Source: Chlorops oryzae (taxonomy: Eukaryota > Arthropoda > Insecta > Diptera > Chloropidae). From it: a stretch of DNA of 64,000 nt. Numbering within the stretch: the first letter of the stretch is position 1; each line of letters starts with the position of its first letter. Under the pieces are notes generated by a model. It was given only the letters and a program-made list of their open reading frames with translations, was not told the origin of the DNA and did not search any database. The stretch spans positions 55,536,555-55,600,554 of the forward strand of contig CM035807.1 of assembly GCA_020466095.1 (NCBI GenBank), written 5' to 3'. Below, piece by piece: positions 1-10,586 of the stretch. The position numbers were made by a program, and so were the translations under genes.

Positions 1-5
1 ACTAT

Positions 6-2909
6 TTACAGAATATTATTTAAAACTAACTTTAAGCTAACCTTAGAAAGACAAAAATCAATAGCGTTGTTTAGGGCAACGTTATTATAGGCCATTTCAG
101 CCCTATAAATGGGCGCATACATTGCATAGTTAGTGCGCCGTAGGCCAAGGTAGAAGGCATCTACATGTCTAAGGGCCCTAGAAGGGACATTGAATTCAAT
201 TAAATTGAGCAATGCAGGAAAATCAATCCTTGCACTGACAATGTCTGCAATAAAGAGTAGCGAAATTATAGTGCGTCTAGTCTCTAAGGATTTCAAACCA
301 ATGAGCATGCACCGTGCATAGTAAGGCGGAAGATGATCTTCAAAATTCATGGACCGTAAAGCAAAACGCAAGAAAGATTTTTGAACACGTTCAATGCGTG
401 CAGTGTGCGAGGCATAGAACGGGCTCCAAATAACTGCTGCGTATTCTAATTTTGAGCGCACTAAAGATATGTAAAGCGTTTTTAGAGTGTAAGGATCTAA
501 AAAGTTTATTGAGTTCCTTCTCACAAATGCAAGCATTGCGTATGCTTTTGGAACAATATAATTAATATGGTGGATAAACGTAAATTTCCTGTCAAAGACA
601 ACTCCCAAATCCCTGACAACATCTACGCGAATGAGTTGAAAACCACCCAGGACGTAGGAAGTTTCAATTACATTATCTGATTTAGAAAAAATCGTGTATG
701 CACATTTTGCCAAATTTAGGAATAAATGATTCTTAACACACCAAGTATGCAAGTAATTAAGATCCGATTGTAAGTTTGAGGAGTCTGCCAAGCCATTAAT
801 TTTACTAAAAATTTTTAGGTCATCAGCGAACAGAAGACAACTAGAGCGTAGAAAAACTTTAGTTATATCATTTATGAAAATTATAAATAACAACGGTCCC
901 AGGATACTGCCTTGCGGGACACCAGATGTTGCTACAAAGGGCTTAGATTTAACATTATCAATGCATACTGCAGAAAGTCTATTATGAAGATAGGATTTGA
1001 GCCAGTTCAGAAAGTTGGAATGAAATCCGATAGCAGCCAGTTTATTTAACAAAATAGAATGGGCTACCTTGTCGAACGCCTTTGAAAAATCCGTATATAT
1101 TACGTCAACTTGAGATCCTTGAGAAAAAGCAGAGATACAAAACTCCACCAAAACCGTTAGATTAGTTACAGTAGATCTGCCCGGAACAAAGCCATGTTGA
1201 TATGGTGATATAAAGCTTTTTACTGCAAAGAACATTTTGTCTTTAACAATTGATTCTAACAATTTACTAACATTTGAAAGTTTAGAGATTGGTCTATAGT
1301 TAGCAATATCATTTTTGTTACCCGATTTAAAAATCGGTGTTATAAGAGCTTTCTTCCAGTCATCAATAAAAACACCAGATGACAAAGATTTATTAAAAAT
1401 CAATTTCAACGGCGTAACTATAGATAGGGCGCAATTTTTTAGCAGAGTACCAGAAAACCCATCACTATCTAGTTTGGTAGAGCTTTTAATTTTAGAAATG
1501 GCGGATAATATATCAACATCCGCTAAGATTAATGATCCGAAATCCAAAGTGGACACATGGTCAGATAAATCAAGCATGCTGTCAACAGCAGGCTCAAAAT
1601 TCGAATTAAAAAAGTTTGCGAATAGGTTACATGATTCTACCACTGAAGAAGAAGTAGAATCATTCCAAAACAACTTTTTAGGGATATTTGAGCTAGTTTT
1701 TTTAGAATTTACGAACCTCCAAAACTCCTTTGGGTTGGATTTTATGTTCACTTCAAATTTAGAAATATACTGTCTGAATAGAAATTTATCCAGAAAATTA
1801 AATTCACGCATGTAATGCCTGTATTTGTAGAAGGAGCCAACATTTCCCGTAACAAGATATTTTTTATAAAATTTATTCCTTAAGTTTTTTAACTTTTTTA
1901 ATCCCGGAGTAGCCCAAGGTATTCTATAATTTTTGTAGGTAATACGAGGGATTAATTCATTGAACACATTATGAAGAATAGATTTAAAGCAATTAAACGC
2001 ACCATCAGTGCATAAGTACCCAAATTCACATTCCCAATCAACGCTATTGATTAAAAGATTTAATTGATCAAAATTACAATTTTTATAGTCATAAGAAGTA
2101 GGAGATACATTTGGGATTTTAAGCGGCAAGAAGTCGTAAAAAACAAGACTTAAAGATAGCGGAAAATGATGCATACTGTCTGAGGAAATGGCAAAAACAG
2201 CCTTCGATACACTACAGTTTACACTAGCACTAATAAAGATTAAGTCGAGTAGTCTATGTAACATATTAACCTGACTATTCATTTGTATGAGATCAACATC
2301 TGATAAGCGATCAATGCAATATATTTCGATCTCACTGGTTGCATTAAAGGTGATAAGGCTATTTCTATCAAATGAGAAATCCCAGACCAATTTGCTTAGG
2401 TTAAAATCACCAGTAACACACAAATGATCACCAGCTCTCTTATTATTTGCTACAAAGTGAATATTGTCAATATGAGCTTTATATAGCTCTAAAGAGCTGT
2501 TTGGAGGAATGTACGAGGCAAAAAGGAGGAGAGAACCCCTCTCGCCATGTATTGCAATACAAAGTTGATCCAATATAGAGTCGTTATTTTGTAGCGAAAT
2601 AAGAGACGCAGTGAAAGCGATTTTAACAGCAACAAGAACCCCACCACCCCTGCTGCAACCAGTTTTAGCGTAGTCCCGATCTTTACGGAAGATACGATAG
2701 ATATTAGAATCAAAAAATTCTTCATTGAAAAAGCTTTCATTTAACCAAGTTTCAGTTATAACTATAACATCAAATTCAGAATGGGCTGACAAATTATAAA
2801 TTGAGTTACTTTTAGTGCGCATACCAGCTACATTTTGATAGAATATATTTAATGTGCTTAATATATTATTTTTCCTACCGACAACATATTTATTTGTAGA
2901 ACATGGCAT
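6..2909 (-). CDS. Non-LTR retrotransposon ORF2: endonuclease and reverse transcriptase
   Basis: A 967-residue uninterrupted protein. The N-terminal third is an apurinic-like (EEP) endonuclease: TETWLN near residue 53 and GDFNL near 168 match the family's E and D/N motifs. The reverse transcriptase follows, with YTDFSKAFDKV near 603 (motif A aspartate), SGVPQGSILGPLL near 663 (motif B) and LLFADDLKIF near 698 (catalytic FADD). The C-terminal part has the WSPFYASHTARIERVQKSFL stretch typical of the thumb region in this group. Length is normal for a complete ORF2. It nicks target DNA and copies element RNA in place. The absence of stops suggests a fairly recent insertion. ORF1 ends about 50 bp upstream. 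Confidence 0.92.
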   Translation of the reverse strand: MPCSTNKYVVGRKNNILSTLNIFYQNVAGMRTKSNSIYNLSAHSEFDVIVITETWLNESFFNEEFFDSNIYRIFRKDRDYAKTGCSRGGGVLVAVKIAFTASLISLQNNDSILDQLCIAIHGERGSLLLFASYIPPNSSLELYKAHIDNIHFVANNKRAGDHLCVTGDFNLSKLVWDFSFDRNSLITFNATSEIEIYCIDRLSDVDLIQMNSQVNMLHRLLDLIFISASVNCSVSKAVFAISSDSMHHFPLSLSLVFYDFLPLKIPNVSPTSYDYKNCNFDQLNLLINSVDWECEFGYLCTDGAFNCFKSILHNVFNELIPRITYKNYRIPWATPGLKKLKNLRNKFYKKYLVTGNVGSFYKYRHYMREFNFLDKFLFRQYISKFEVNIKSNPKEFWRFVNSKKTSSNIPKKLFWNDSTSSSVVESCNLFANFFNSNFEPAVDSMLDLSDHVSTLDFGSLILADVDILSAISKIKSSTKLDSDGFSGTLLKNCALSIVTPLKLIFNKSLSSGVFIDDWKKALITPIFKSGNKNDIANYRPISKLSNVSKLLESIVKDKMFFAVKSFISPYQHGFVPGRSTVTNLTVLVEFCISAFSQGSQVDVIYTDFSKAFDKVAHSILLNKLAAIGFHSNFLNWLKSYLHNRLSAVCIDNVKSKPFVATSGVPQGSILGPLLFIIFINDITKVFLRSSCLLFADDLKIFSKINGLADSSNLQSDLNYLHTWCVKNHLFLNLAKCAYTIFSKSDNVIETSYVLGGFQLIRVDVVRDLGVVFDRKFTFIHHINYIVPKAYAMLAFVRRNSINFLDPYTLKTLYISLVRSKLEYAAVIWSPFYASHTARIERVQKSFLRFALRSMNFEDHLPPYYARCMLIGLKSLETRRTIISLLFIADIVSARIDFPALLNLIEFNVPSRALRHVDAFYLGLRRTNYAMYAPIYRAEMAYNNVALNNAIDFCLSKVSLKLVLNNIL

Positions 2910-2959
2910 CGAAGAAGAATTAAGAGTAATAGAACAATGTTGATTAACACTACTATCTG

Positions 2960-4057
2960 CTAAGAGATTACTTGTTGCTCTATTTGTTTTTGAAAAAAAC
3001 GAAAAACGCGGACTCTTACATTAGCAGGCCACATCGACGAAACTAAGAGCTCATTGTAAGCAGAAACGTCTACTCCCAACTTAAAATTCACTCTCTTGAT
3101 AGACTCACTCAAAGTGCCTTTTTTAATTAGCTTATAGCACGCCAGCAACGAGCGATCGATGTTTGTATGTTTAACCACATACTCCACAATATCATCTTCA
3201 GTGACGGAGGGCAAAAATGATGACAAGTGCAGCCATTTCTTCCGAGCTACAACACCGAGCTCAGAGCTAACATTTGTTCCAACAACAACAGCACGACTTT
3301 TCTTTCTCTCAGCTACCCGTGACCACTGAGGTGTAGTGTTGTTGTCCACGAAGGCATTAACAGCAGAAGCCGAAACCGAACTCTCTGTAATAGCATCAAC
3401 ATTCGTCAAATTGTTATTAGTGGATTCTGAGGCAGCCGGAGACTGAGCATCTAATGTTTCATTAGTCTCACTGTTAGCAATTTTAGAGAGAGAAGAGCTT
3501 TTAAGTCGAGAAGAACTTGCAGTAATCGTGGGAGTTGATGGATTTAAGCGAGAGACAGAGCCGATACTTGGCCGACGACTCAATACTGCACTACTTTGCT
3601 CTTTGGTGAGCGAAGCCGAAGACGGAATTATAGTTTTAGCAAGACGAGTCGAGTTATTGACCTTAGCTTTAGAGCGAGTTACTATAGCATTGTTGTTTAC
3701 AGTCTGTCGGAAGTTCGCTGAAGCAGCTGTCTTAGGAGATTTAGAAACCGAAGTATTAGCAGCCAACAACAGTTGAACATTTGATGATGCACTATGCTCA
3801 TTATGGAAACCTAATTTTCCACACAATTGAGAGAACTTTTGATTGAGGGTTTGAAGCTCGACAGCCAAAATTGAAATCGAAGCAGCAGAGTCAGAATTTA
3901 GGCAATTATTGCAATTGAACACAATATTACGATTATTTTTCAAAATATCAAGCAAAGTATCATTTATGTCAGCACATGACGAATGAAATAAGTTTTTACA
4001 ACTATTGCACTTTAAATTGCCGTTGGCGCGTTTACAGAGAAAGCACAGCGAAGACAT
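2960..4057 (-). CDS. Non-LTR retrotransposon ORF1, PHD-type zinc-finger RNA-binding protein
   Basis: About 365 residues if begun at the ATG at 4057, which gives MSSLCFLC. An upstream in-frame ATG at 4159 exists only because the frame reads back into the interrupted Jockey element, so 4057 is preferred. Residues 4-55 hold a cysteine/histidine cluster (CFLCKR, CNSCKNLFHSSC, CNNC) of PHD-finger type, as in CR1-group ORF1 proteins. A long serine/asparagine/threonine-rich linker follows. The last 110 residues form a compact domain beginning WLHLSSFLPSVTEDDIVEYV, resembling the C-terminal domain of insect non-LTR ORF1 proteins. Expected role: chaperoning element RNA in the ribonucleoprotein. The frame is fully open. 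Confidence 0.82.
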   Translation of the reverse strand: MSSLCFLCKRANGNLKCNSCKNLFHSSCADINDTLLDILKNNRNIVFNCNNCLNSDSAASISILAVELQTLNQKFSQLCGKLGFHNEHSASSNVQLLLAANTSVSKSPKTAASANFRQTVNNNAIVTRSKAKVNNSTRLAKTIIPSSASLTKEQSSAVLSRRPSIGSVSRLNPSTPTITASSSRLKSSSLSKIANSETNETLDAQSPAASESTNNNLTNVDAITESSVSASAVNAFVDNNTTPQWSRVAERKKSRAVVVGTNVSSELGVVARKKWLHLSSFLPSVTEDDIVEYVVKHTNIDRSLLACYKLIKKGTLSESIKRVNFKLGVDVSAYNELLVSSMWPANVRVRVFRFFQKQIEQQVIS

Positions 4058-4100
4058 TGCGCGTGCGTCTTTGACCGATGTCTGAACTGAACTGAACCCT

Positions 4101-4578
4101 GTATAATTGTGATCCCTTTGGATTGCAAAGACGGGAACCCCAAAAGGGATGCTTTGCATTATAATCGCCAGCGGCTATAAATTTATCACCTAGAGTGTTG
4201 AAAAAATCTATAAACATACTTTCGGTTATATTAAAGCGAGGAGGGCAGTATACTGATGAAACTGCCAAATTTTTATTGTTAAGTTGTACATTTATTGTTG
4301 ACGGTTGGATAAATGCTGTTGCATACGATCCCATATGGGCATGCCTTATTCTATTACGAATAAGAATGCCTGTACCACCATGTGCTTTGCCATCTGGGTG
4401 GTTTGTTTGGTAAAATATGTATCCAGGAATTTAAAAAAAACATTTATTGGTTAAATGAGTTTTTGAGAGAAGCATTATATCAACAGCTTCTCGAATTAAA
4501 AAATTTTGAATTTCTTGCTTATGCCGACTTAAGCCGTTTGAGTTCCATGAACAAATTTTTAAACAGGTCATATTTTAG
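4101..4578 (-). pseudogene. Jockey ORF2 endonuclease N-terminus, frameshifted and truncated
   Basis: On the minus strand the frame entering at about 4560 reads WNSNGLSRHKQEIQNFL followed by EAVDIMLLSKTHLT, the classic start of Jockey ORF2 endonuclease. After a frame change near 4430 it continues through HPDGKAHGGTGILIRNRI, the SSVYCPPRFNI stretch and GDYNAKHPFWGSR, the aspartate/asparagine active-site motif. It then ends at the junction with the CR1-like element near 4100, leaving only about 150 codons. It cannot encode a working protein. The identity rests on several clear family motifs. Confidence 0.85.
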
Positions 4579-6147
4579 ATAAAAGAGCTGTCAATAACTT
4601 ACTCTGCATTTGCACAATACTATCGAGAGAACTTTGCATTGCCTGCATGAACTGAGAAATGCTTTGAGTAAGAGTTGAAATCATCAACTCAAGATTGCTA
4701 TGTGAGTGTGAAGGTGAGTACTGGTTGGATGGAATTCCAGATTTCAACGCGTTGGCGTAGGATATACCTGGTGTAAAAGGAGCCTTAGCGATATTCGGAG
4801 TTGGCGCCATTTCAGGGACAAAAATATTTCCGATTGGATTGCGAACTATTTGCTTTCGAATGTCAAGACACTGCTTAAGATTTTTATAAACTGGGCAGCC
4901 ACGATAATTTGCAGTATGATTACCCTGGCAGTTGCTACATTTAACTAAGTTGTGATCGTTTTGAGTTTTTTTATTGCACACTGAACTGTGGTGTAGTTCG
5001 CCACATATAACACACACTGTACGCAGAGTACAGTAGGTTTTGGTATGGCCGAATTCTTGGCAATTGTTGCATTGGACAGGCCCATTTCGTTTGTGCGGCT
5101 CTTCAACACTAATTTTGCGATGCAATAGGTACATTAAGTTATATATAGAGTGGCTTTCGTTTTTTTTAAGCGTACAGTTGTCTGGGAGAAGATCAACTTT
5201 AAACATTGGTTGCGGTACTTTATCTTTAGTTATTATGTTTATTACTGCCCTAGCGTGGAAGCCCTTTTCGCCGAGAGCATTTTTTATTTCATTTGTATCA
5301 ACATCTGCTTCAATACCTTTGATAACTACTGTAATGCCCTTGCTACTTTTTAACTGATATGTATAAAAATTTTTTTGTTGCCTCTTCAAATTGTTTCACT
5401 ACTTTACGATAGCTTACTTCAGTATCAGCTTGAATTTTTGTTTCATGTATTATATGTTCCCTTTTGTAAGGGGAACAACATGAAATTTATTATTGCCTAA
5501 GAGGCGAGCTAAACTTGCAACAAGCGCATTAGAGCTTCGCTCACGCAAATAAATTGGAGGCGGTTTAATTTCTTTAGTTGGTTGATTTTCGGATGGATTA
5601 TCTTTGAATCAGCCAGTGGAGCAAAACGGTTTCCCGATAGAGTATTGGGGCGGATGGATGGACTTTCAGTTTTATTAACTTTAGACCTATTGGCACTTGT
5701 TCCTACTGGGCTTCTTTTCCTTTTCGTTATATTAATATAGCGATGCATACCGATTAGCACCGCCTTCTGCTCAATTGGTTTATTTACCTTTTTATTATGC
5801 TCAATAACTGAATCGGTACCTGCGTTACCTGAGTGTGATGTGTTGTTTGTTGTTGAAGCGCCAATCATAGAAGATGTAGCTGGATCAGATAATACGCTTT
5901 TATCTGCGTTAGTAGAGAATTTTTCTTTTGTGAAAATGGAATTTATTCCGCTTGTAGAGTGTGACCGTTGCGTTTGGAAATGGCTTTTTAGCACTGAAAA
6001 TTTACTTCCATCGAGAATTTCTTCATCACAAAGAAAGTGTTTGCTGAGTAGCTGACGAATTTGATTTACAGCATCATCTGTTTCTGAAATAACCGATTGA
6101 ACATTCGTGGTAGGACTAGATGTGCGTGAGTGGCTTATTGGCATCAC
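4568..6147 (-). pseudogene. Jockey ORF1 (gag-like, zinc knuckles), frameshifted
   Basis: The N-terminal segment starts at the ATG at 6147 and carries a NRFAPLAD motif typical of Jockey ORF1. The correct frame then shifts near 5605, runs to about 5460, and resumes at 5389 with a domain associated with zinc fingers (GIEADVDTNEIKNALGEKGF). Three zinc knuckles follow: CNNCQEFGHTKTYC, CVICGELHHSSVC and CSNCQGNHTANYRGC. The C-terminus is a polar, predicted helical tail (LELMISTLTQSISQFMQAMQ). Such proteins bind element RNA and can direct telomeric or nuclear targeting in flies. At least two frame breaks make this copy a pseudogene. Confidence 0.83.
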
Positions 6148-6231
6148 TCAGGTGGTTCGAGAATCAGCTGGCAGCTGATTAAGCTGCTGCAACAGCTGTC
6201 TCTCTCTGATTTCCAGCCGCAAGCGGGACGC

Positions 6232-6253
6232 TGTATGTATGTATGTATGTACG
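6232..6253. repeat. GTAT microsatellite
   Basis: About five units of a GTAT tetranucleotide lie in the leader of the decayed Jockey element. Confidence 0.8.
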
Positions 6254-6504
6254 TAATACTTATCTTTGTTGAAACTTAGATTTTGATTTTTATATTTTTT
6301 CCACTTCACCGATGTCCGAGCGGCTCGCCAGCTACACGCAGTTACTCGCGAGAAAAGCACAAACAAAGCTGAAACTTGGTTTTTCTAATATGTTTACTAT
6401 TTCTCCGATTAATGTTTATTAAAAAGGAGTGACTTCAAAACACAGCCAAACGCAGCGAAAGCAGCAGCTGTTTTTTCACGCACAATAATAACGCGATTTA
6501 ACTT

Positions 6505-6562
6505 TTTCTCGACAAGATCCCCTGTCGCTATTGTTTCATAAAGAACTTCGTTCTTAAAATAA
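6505..6562 (-). repeat. Dispersed repeat containing an AAGAAC/GTTCTT palindrome
   Basis: Read on the minus strand, this segment has AAGAACGAAGTTCTTTATG followed by an AATAGCGACAGGGGA stretch. A near-identical run is present on the plus strand at 50223-50276. The perfect AAGAAC-GAA-GTTCTT palindrome at one edge suggests a transposon terminus, but no partner end or target duplication was identified. Confidence 0.55.
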
Positions 6563-6819
6563 ATAAAAAAAAATATCTCAAAATTAAGGGAAACGTTAAT
6601 ATATACTCAACAATTTCGATTGAAATGCATTTTTATAATACAAATAAAAACAACATCTCTATATGTGTTCTACATTGAAACGTTAGGAATCTAAATTTAC
6701 CTGCCATGTATTAATAGATATGGATTTAAATAAAATTTTGAATTTACTATGTTAAGAAGAATGGTCTTATAAGTATAGAATTCCATTAGCATTAAATTGG
6801 AGAAAATACCTTCACTACT

Positions 6820-7190
6820 ACGTAGCAGCTTAAGAACTACCGAAAATCTTGGATTCGCCGATATGACCTTAAATGGGACACCAGCAATACGAAAACACCG
6901 GTAATATAGCTGCAACAGTTGCAGCCGAACTTATTATCTCTGAAGACCGATATTTGCATGCAACCAATTGGAAAGACCCAACAAAATTTTTCTGGCAACT
7001 ATAGCAGTAAGCGCAATTTCAACATCGGTCGCAGTTCGTTCTCAACATGTTCTCTGAAGCAGCATGCGACCTATGGATTATATCGTTCACACCTTCAGGC
7101 CACTGCTCTTTCAACTCGGCTATCGATTATCAGGCTATGCAACCAGCTTGTACTTATCGCAGCCAGAACTTACCAAGCAGAACGTAATTG
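6820..7190 (+). other. Exon-like open segment of unknown identity
   Basis: All three plus frames are unusually open here for such AT-rich DNA. One frame (6919-7188) reads serine/asparagine/glutamine-rich protein such as KTQQNFSGNYSSKRNFNIG. Further on, another frame gives SFNSAIDYQAMQPA. The composition is similar to the Q-rich exons at 8.4-8.9 kb on the same strand, so this could be an upstream exon with an indel or a degraded duplicate of one. No family was recognised and no clean pair of splice sites was found. Confidence 0.2.
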
Positions 7191-7422
7191 ACGGAAATAT
7201 GAACCCGTCACGATGCTCCTGACTTTCTGAAAGAGGGGAGGGGTGGGTGTGGGTCACTTCTTCTGCAGAAACATCACGCTGCCGGCTCTTAGCAGAAAAA
7301 ATAAGAGTGTCAGCAATAACGTCCAAAACTCACTGAATACTGAAAAGAAATCAAAGCAAGAATAAAGCAAGCAAAAGCGATCGAATTCGAAACTTGAAAT
7401 ATGAGTCCGTCATATTTATGAA

Positions 7423-7650
7423 TTTTTATACCCGACACACTCTGTGTGGAAAAGACAGTAAACGGTGAAATCGTTTCATAAGGAAATTTAACAAAAGTTG
7501 GTATAATGGGTTCCCTAATGGCCTTAAAAACCTTTTGAATATTCTTACCTAGTGGTCCTGTTTTTGGGCGTGGTTCAAAAATTATTTAAACATGTGTCTG
7601 TGTCGGGAATTTTGTGTCAGACTCGCCTGACTATAACACCCTTACTTGTT
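7423..7650 (+). mobile_element. Helentron-like non-autonomous element, short copy
   Basis: It starts TTTTTATACCCGACACACTC and ends with CTGTGTCGGG, a GTCAGACTCGCCTGAC hairpin and then TTACTTGTT. The inverted subterminal pair (CCCGACACA/TGTGTCGGG) and a hairpin a few bases before the 3' end are the marks of Helentron/DINE-1-type elements. It is an internally deleted relative of the longer copy at 56491-57322. Confidence 0.7.
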
Positions 7651-8398
7651 CAGTATGCCAACTGCAGAATTGGGTCAACAACTATTACTCAATAGTGCAA
7701 CAACGCGGAATTATAACTGCGTCAGCGCGACAACAACAACAACCATGTGAAACGATCTTTATGAAATATTGGCTGATGAAACACTCAGGCGCTTAGAACG
7801 TGCATGAAAATCACTTTCTGGTTATAAAAGCTGATCATCGATCGACTCATGAGTCAGGACGCCAAAGTGTGGGTTAGCTAGGTTAGCTATGGACTAGGAT
7901 AGTTAAGTGAGCTAGAGTAGGACATTATAACAATTCAAAAGGAACTAAAGAAAGTATTATAAAAAATGAAACAAAAAGACTTTTCATTTTATTTCTGATA
8001 AGATGCTCATGCCCAGTACACAACATTATAAAAGACATTTATTTTCTAGAGCTGAAGATACCTCTACGTGTGGGGAAAAGTCATTAAATTCCCAGTTCCT
8101 AACGGTGCGCAAAGGTCGTGCTTTGTTGTTAGTGAGTGGTTATTTTTCATGCATTGTTTTTGCGAGAGGCTAACTATATAACCAAGCGGTTAAATCAGTA
8201 TGAGTGCAGTTAAAATAAGCAATTGCACGACAAAACGATCCATATATTTTGAGAAAGGGCTACGGTGGAAAAGTGTAAATTTGGGGTCCATTCGCTGTAT
8301 TGTTTAAACTTTTGATCAATGTACTTCGTGCCACGAAAAAAATAATTTATTTAAATTAATATTGATACATTTCCCAATAAAACAAAAATTCTTTCCAG

Positions 8399-8889
8399 CA
8401 ATTTATAACACCAACATCTCATGCAATAGCGATGACGTCAGTTGTTTATTACAAAAGATACCATTGCAACAGCAAATGGGTCATCAACAATTGGATCATT
8501 TCCCGAGCACGAATGCACTCGGTATGGATATGTCAAAATTCTTCGATTTCCATAAAAATCAGCAACAAATAAATCAGGTACAGAATTACTTAATTCATAT
8601 ATGCTTTCATATCTAATTAACTTTCATAAATCTCGGTTTATGGCTGTTACTACAGTTTGCGTTAAATGGTGGAATTGTTAATAGCACTCCCAGCAGTAAC
8701 TTGTATAACGCCCAGATTCAAAAAGGGACACTTACTGAAGGCAACCGCCTCAATACAAGATTTTTGGATCAATGTAATAGTATTTGTAACATTAATATTA
8801 AATTCTTTAATGAAAACTTATTTATTACAGCTTTTTTGGCTCCACAAGCTCAACTACAAAAACAAAGACAGAAATTTGAAACTCTATCG
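8399..8889 (+). CDS. Host Q-rich protein, three internal exons (partial)
   Basis: Three short blocks look like genuine exons. Block 8399-8577 follows TTCTTTCCAG and is followed by GTACAG. It encodes a Q/N/S-rich stretch including KIPLQQQMGHQQLDHFPS and MSKFFDFHKNQQQINQ. Block 8656-8773 follows TTACTACAG and ends before GTAATAG. Block 8831-8889 follows TTTATTACAG and is followed by GTAAGA, encoding FLAPQAQLQKQRQKFETLS. Phases agree: the first exon ends in phase 0, the second leaves one base, and the third supplies two. The intron between the last two is 57 bp, a normal size for flies. The protein is low in complexity with an FDF-like KFFDF patch. I do not recognise the gene. The mate exons may be at 32961-33411. 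Confidence 0.6.
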
Positions 8890-8999
8890 GTAAGATTGAA
8901 AACGAAACGATAATTTCAGCCATGAAAGAGAGAAGTGTATGAGGTTGGAAAATGGTGTCTTTGTAGTCAAGAGGTTTTATCACTCGGAAACTTTTCCAC

Positions 9000-9960
9000 T
9001 TGCGGAAGTTGTCTCCAAACTTTCATATTTGCTGCAGATGTGGAATCTAGCACATAGTGCCTAAGAAATTTGAGTCTTTTGTACGATACATAGCAAGTAT
9101 TGTCTATAGTTCCAATTCAAAGGCGTCAATATGCAACCCTTACCTTTTACAAATCGTCCCCTGAGAAAATCGGTGTCGTATGTAGGAATTCCGAGGTTTT
9201 GGGAAATCATCTTTGAAGTTTAAGATATAATTACTTAAAATCTTTATGGTAGACTTTTTAAATTTGTCGTCGAGATATAGAGTGGAATACGTATTTTTGA
9301 ATGCAGTTTATATGAATGTTATATATTACATACCTTATAACTTCTAGGCCATTTAAGACAGTGACAAAATTGGCGAATGTAACTTTTGCTAACTCCTCAG
9401 TTGAATTGCCCATACAACATACGACAAATTGCACCTTTGATTATAGTGAATTTTTTTTTTTTAATTTTCGTGTATTGGCAATTAGTTACCCATAATTATA
9501 AAGGTGTTGAAGCAAAATTTCAGGTTTCTAACTCAATTTATGAAGATTGCGCATGGACCTGAAATATTGAAAAAACTGGGTTATCATCACTTAAAATCGT
9601 CATAACTCAAAAAGTATTAGGCCTTGCTACATAGAAAGTTTCGTGGACCTTATTGTTTTTCAAAACTGAATTTTTCTTTCTCTGGTTGTGAAGCTTTATC
9701 TCTTCAGAAAAAATTAATCCTAACTATAACTGATTTTGTAACGAAAAACCTTTTCCCATTTGACGGGTAAAACTGACCTTTGACATAAAAAACATCGATT
9801 ACCGCCCCTCCTTATTTTTGATTTAGCTAACTTTTTCTCTTTGATCACGAAGCTCCTAGTCAGCAATTCAAAGGGTCTTCTATACAAAGGTATGGAAACC
9901 ATTTATATTTATTATTTTATATTCCTATAAAAAAAAAAATATATATATATATAGTGGACC
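9000..9960. other. AT-rich sequence without recognised gene
   Basis: No supported coding frame. A short segment near 9150-9188 recurs in inverted orientation at about 19086-19122 (core CGACATACGACACCG), so part of this stretch is probably an old dispersed repeat. A short TA run is present near 9940-9953. Confidence 0.5.
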
Positions 9961-9964
9961 AATG

Positions 9965-10245
9965 AAGAAAATTCTGAGATATGATGTTTATTAGTACAAA
10001 GGAAGCATACGTGCCTTTGGTTAAAGTACCATTTCAATTTTGGGTTCAGGAAACAAATTTTCGAAACACGCCCGTATGCCACGCCCACTTTTAAAATTTC
10101 TTGAAATCCCATTATTTGCGTTCGGATATGTTCAAGTGTCAAATCTCATCAAAATATCTTTAAATATTTCGGTTTTAGAGCAGTTTTGTGATTTTCATAA
10201 CAGACCTTAGTACTAGAGGTACCCTTATTCTTTCTATCTTGACGG
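9965..10245 (-). mobile_element. Helentron-like fragment, minus orientation
   Basis: It shares a long imperfect match, including the GCCACGCCCACTTTT block and the GAGGTACC block, with 18370-18575 and in reverse with 56760-57000. Both ends are missing, so it is an internal fragment of the repeat family represented by 56491-57322. Confidence 0.65.
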
Positions 10246-10578
10246 GATGGTTTCTATCTTCATGAAAAATTTAATTTTTTTTTTTTTTGTTATCCCTTAG
10301 AATAGCTACTAATGTTAAATAAGAGAAGTAATTTTAATAAAAACAGCGTTTATTTTAATCTTTATCTAGCAATATAACAATGAAAGGCAATTTTCAGATT
10401 TAATAGCTTGAGATCACTCTATTGGTATATTACTACAGGAAAATTCATTTTTTTGTTACTTTAAACTTCTCTTACAATGAAATATAAAGAACAAAAAACA
10501 TAAAAAACCTAATATATTCTTCTCAAAAATAAACATAAAAATTTCGACAAAGGTCGAATTTGGTCATTTTTACTGGCA
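10246..10578. other. AT-rich spacer
   Basis: Nothing supported on either strand. Homopolymer runs and no family resemblance seen. Confidence 0.4.
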
Positions 10579-10586
10579 GTCTTTGC

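Larger units (their letters stand above)
1..4100 (-). mobile_element. CR1-like non-LTR retrotransposon, 3' end beyond window
   Basis: Two consecutive open frames on the minus strand, a PHD-type zinc-finger ORF1 followed about 50 bp later by an endonuclease plus reverse transcriptase ORF2, are the layout of CR1/Jockey-group non-LTR retrotransposons. The 5' end appears complete: a short leader with a repeated GTTCA motif (plus-strand 4083-4098) precedes the ORF1 ATG, and just upstream the sequence switches abruptly to a Jockey endonuclease frame. This element therefore inserted into an older Jockey copy. The 3' UTR and tail lie to the left of the window. Clade placement (CR1 versus other Jockey-group clades) is inferred from the PHD-type ORF1 and would need a tree. 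Confidence 0.88.
4101..6400 (-). mobile_element. Jockey-type non-LTR retrotransposon, decayed 5' half, interrupted
   Basis: Minus-strand remains of a Jockey element: a zinc-knuckle ORF1 (about 6147 to 4568) and the start of an ORF2 endonuclease (4578 to 4101), which is cut off by the CR1-like insertion. The rest of ORF2 would be expected left of the window. ORF1 and the ORF2 start overlap slightly, as in Jockey elements. The 5' limit is uncertain. The leader contains a GTAT tract near 6233-6252 and no clear target duplication was found. Confidence 0.8.

Noticed and set aside
1315..1815. Plus-strand frame of 166 codons
   Set aside because: Lies antisense to the reverse transcriptase ORF2, which has clear catalytic motifs.
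4058..4159. Upstream in-frame ATG extending ORF1 by 34 residues
   Set aside because: The extra codons are reverse reading of the interrupted Jockey endonuclease, not part of the inserted element.
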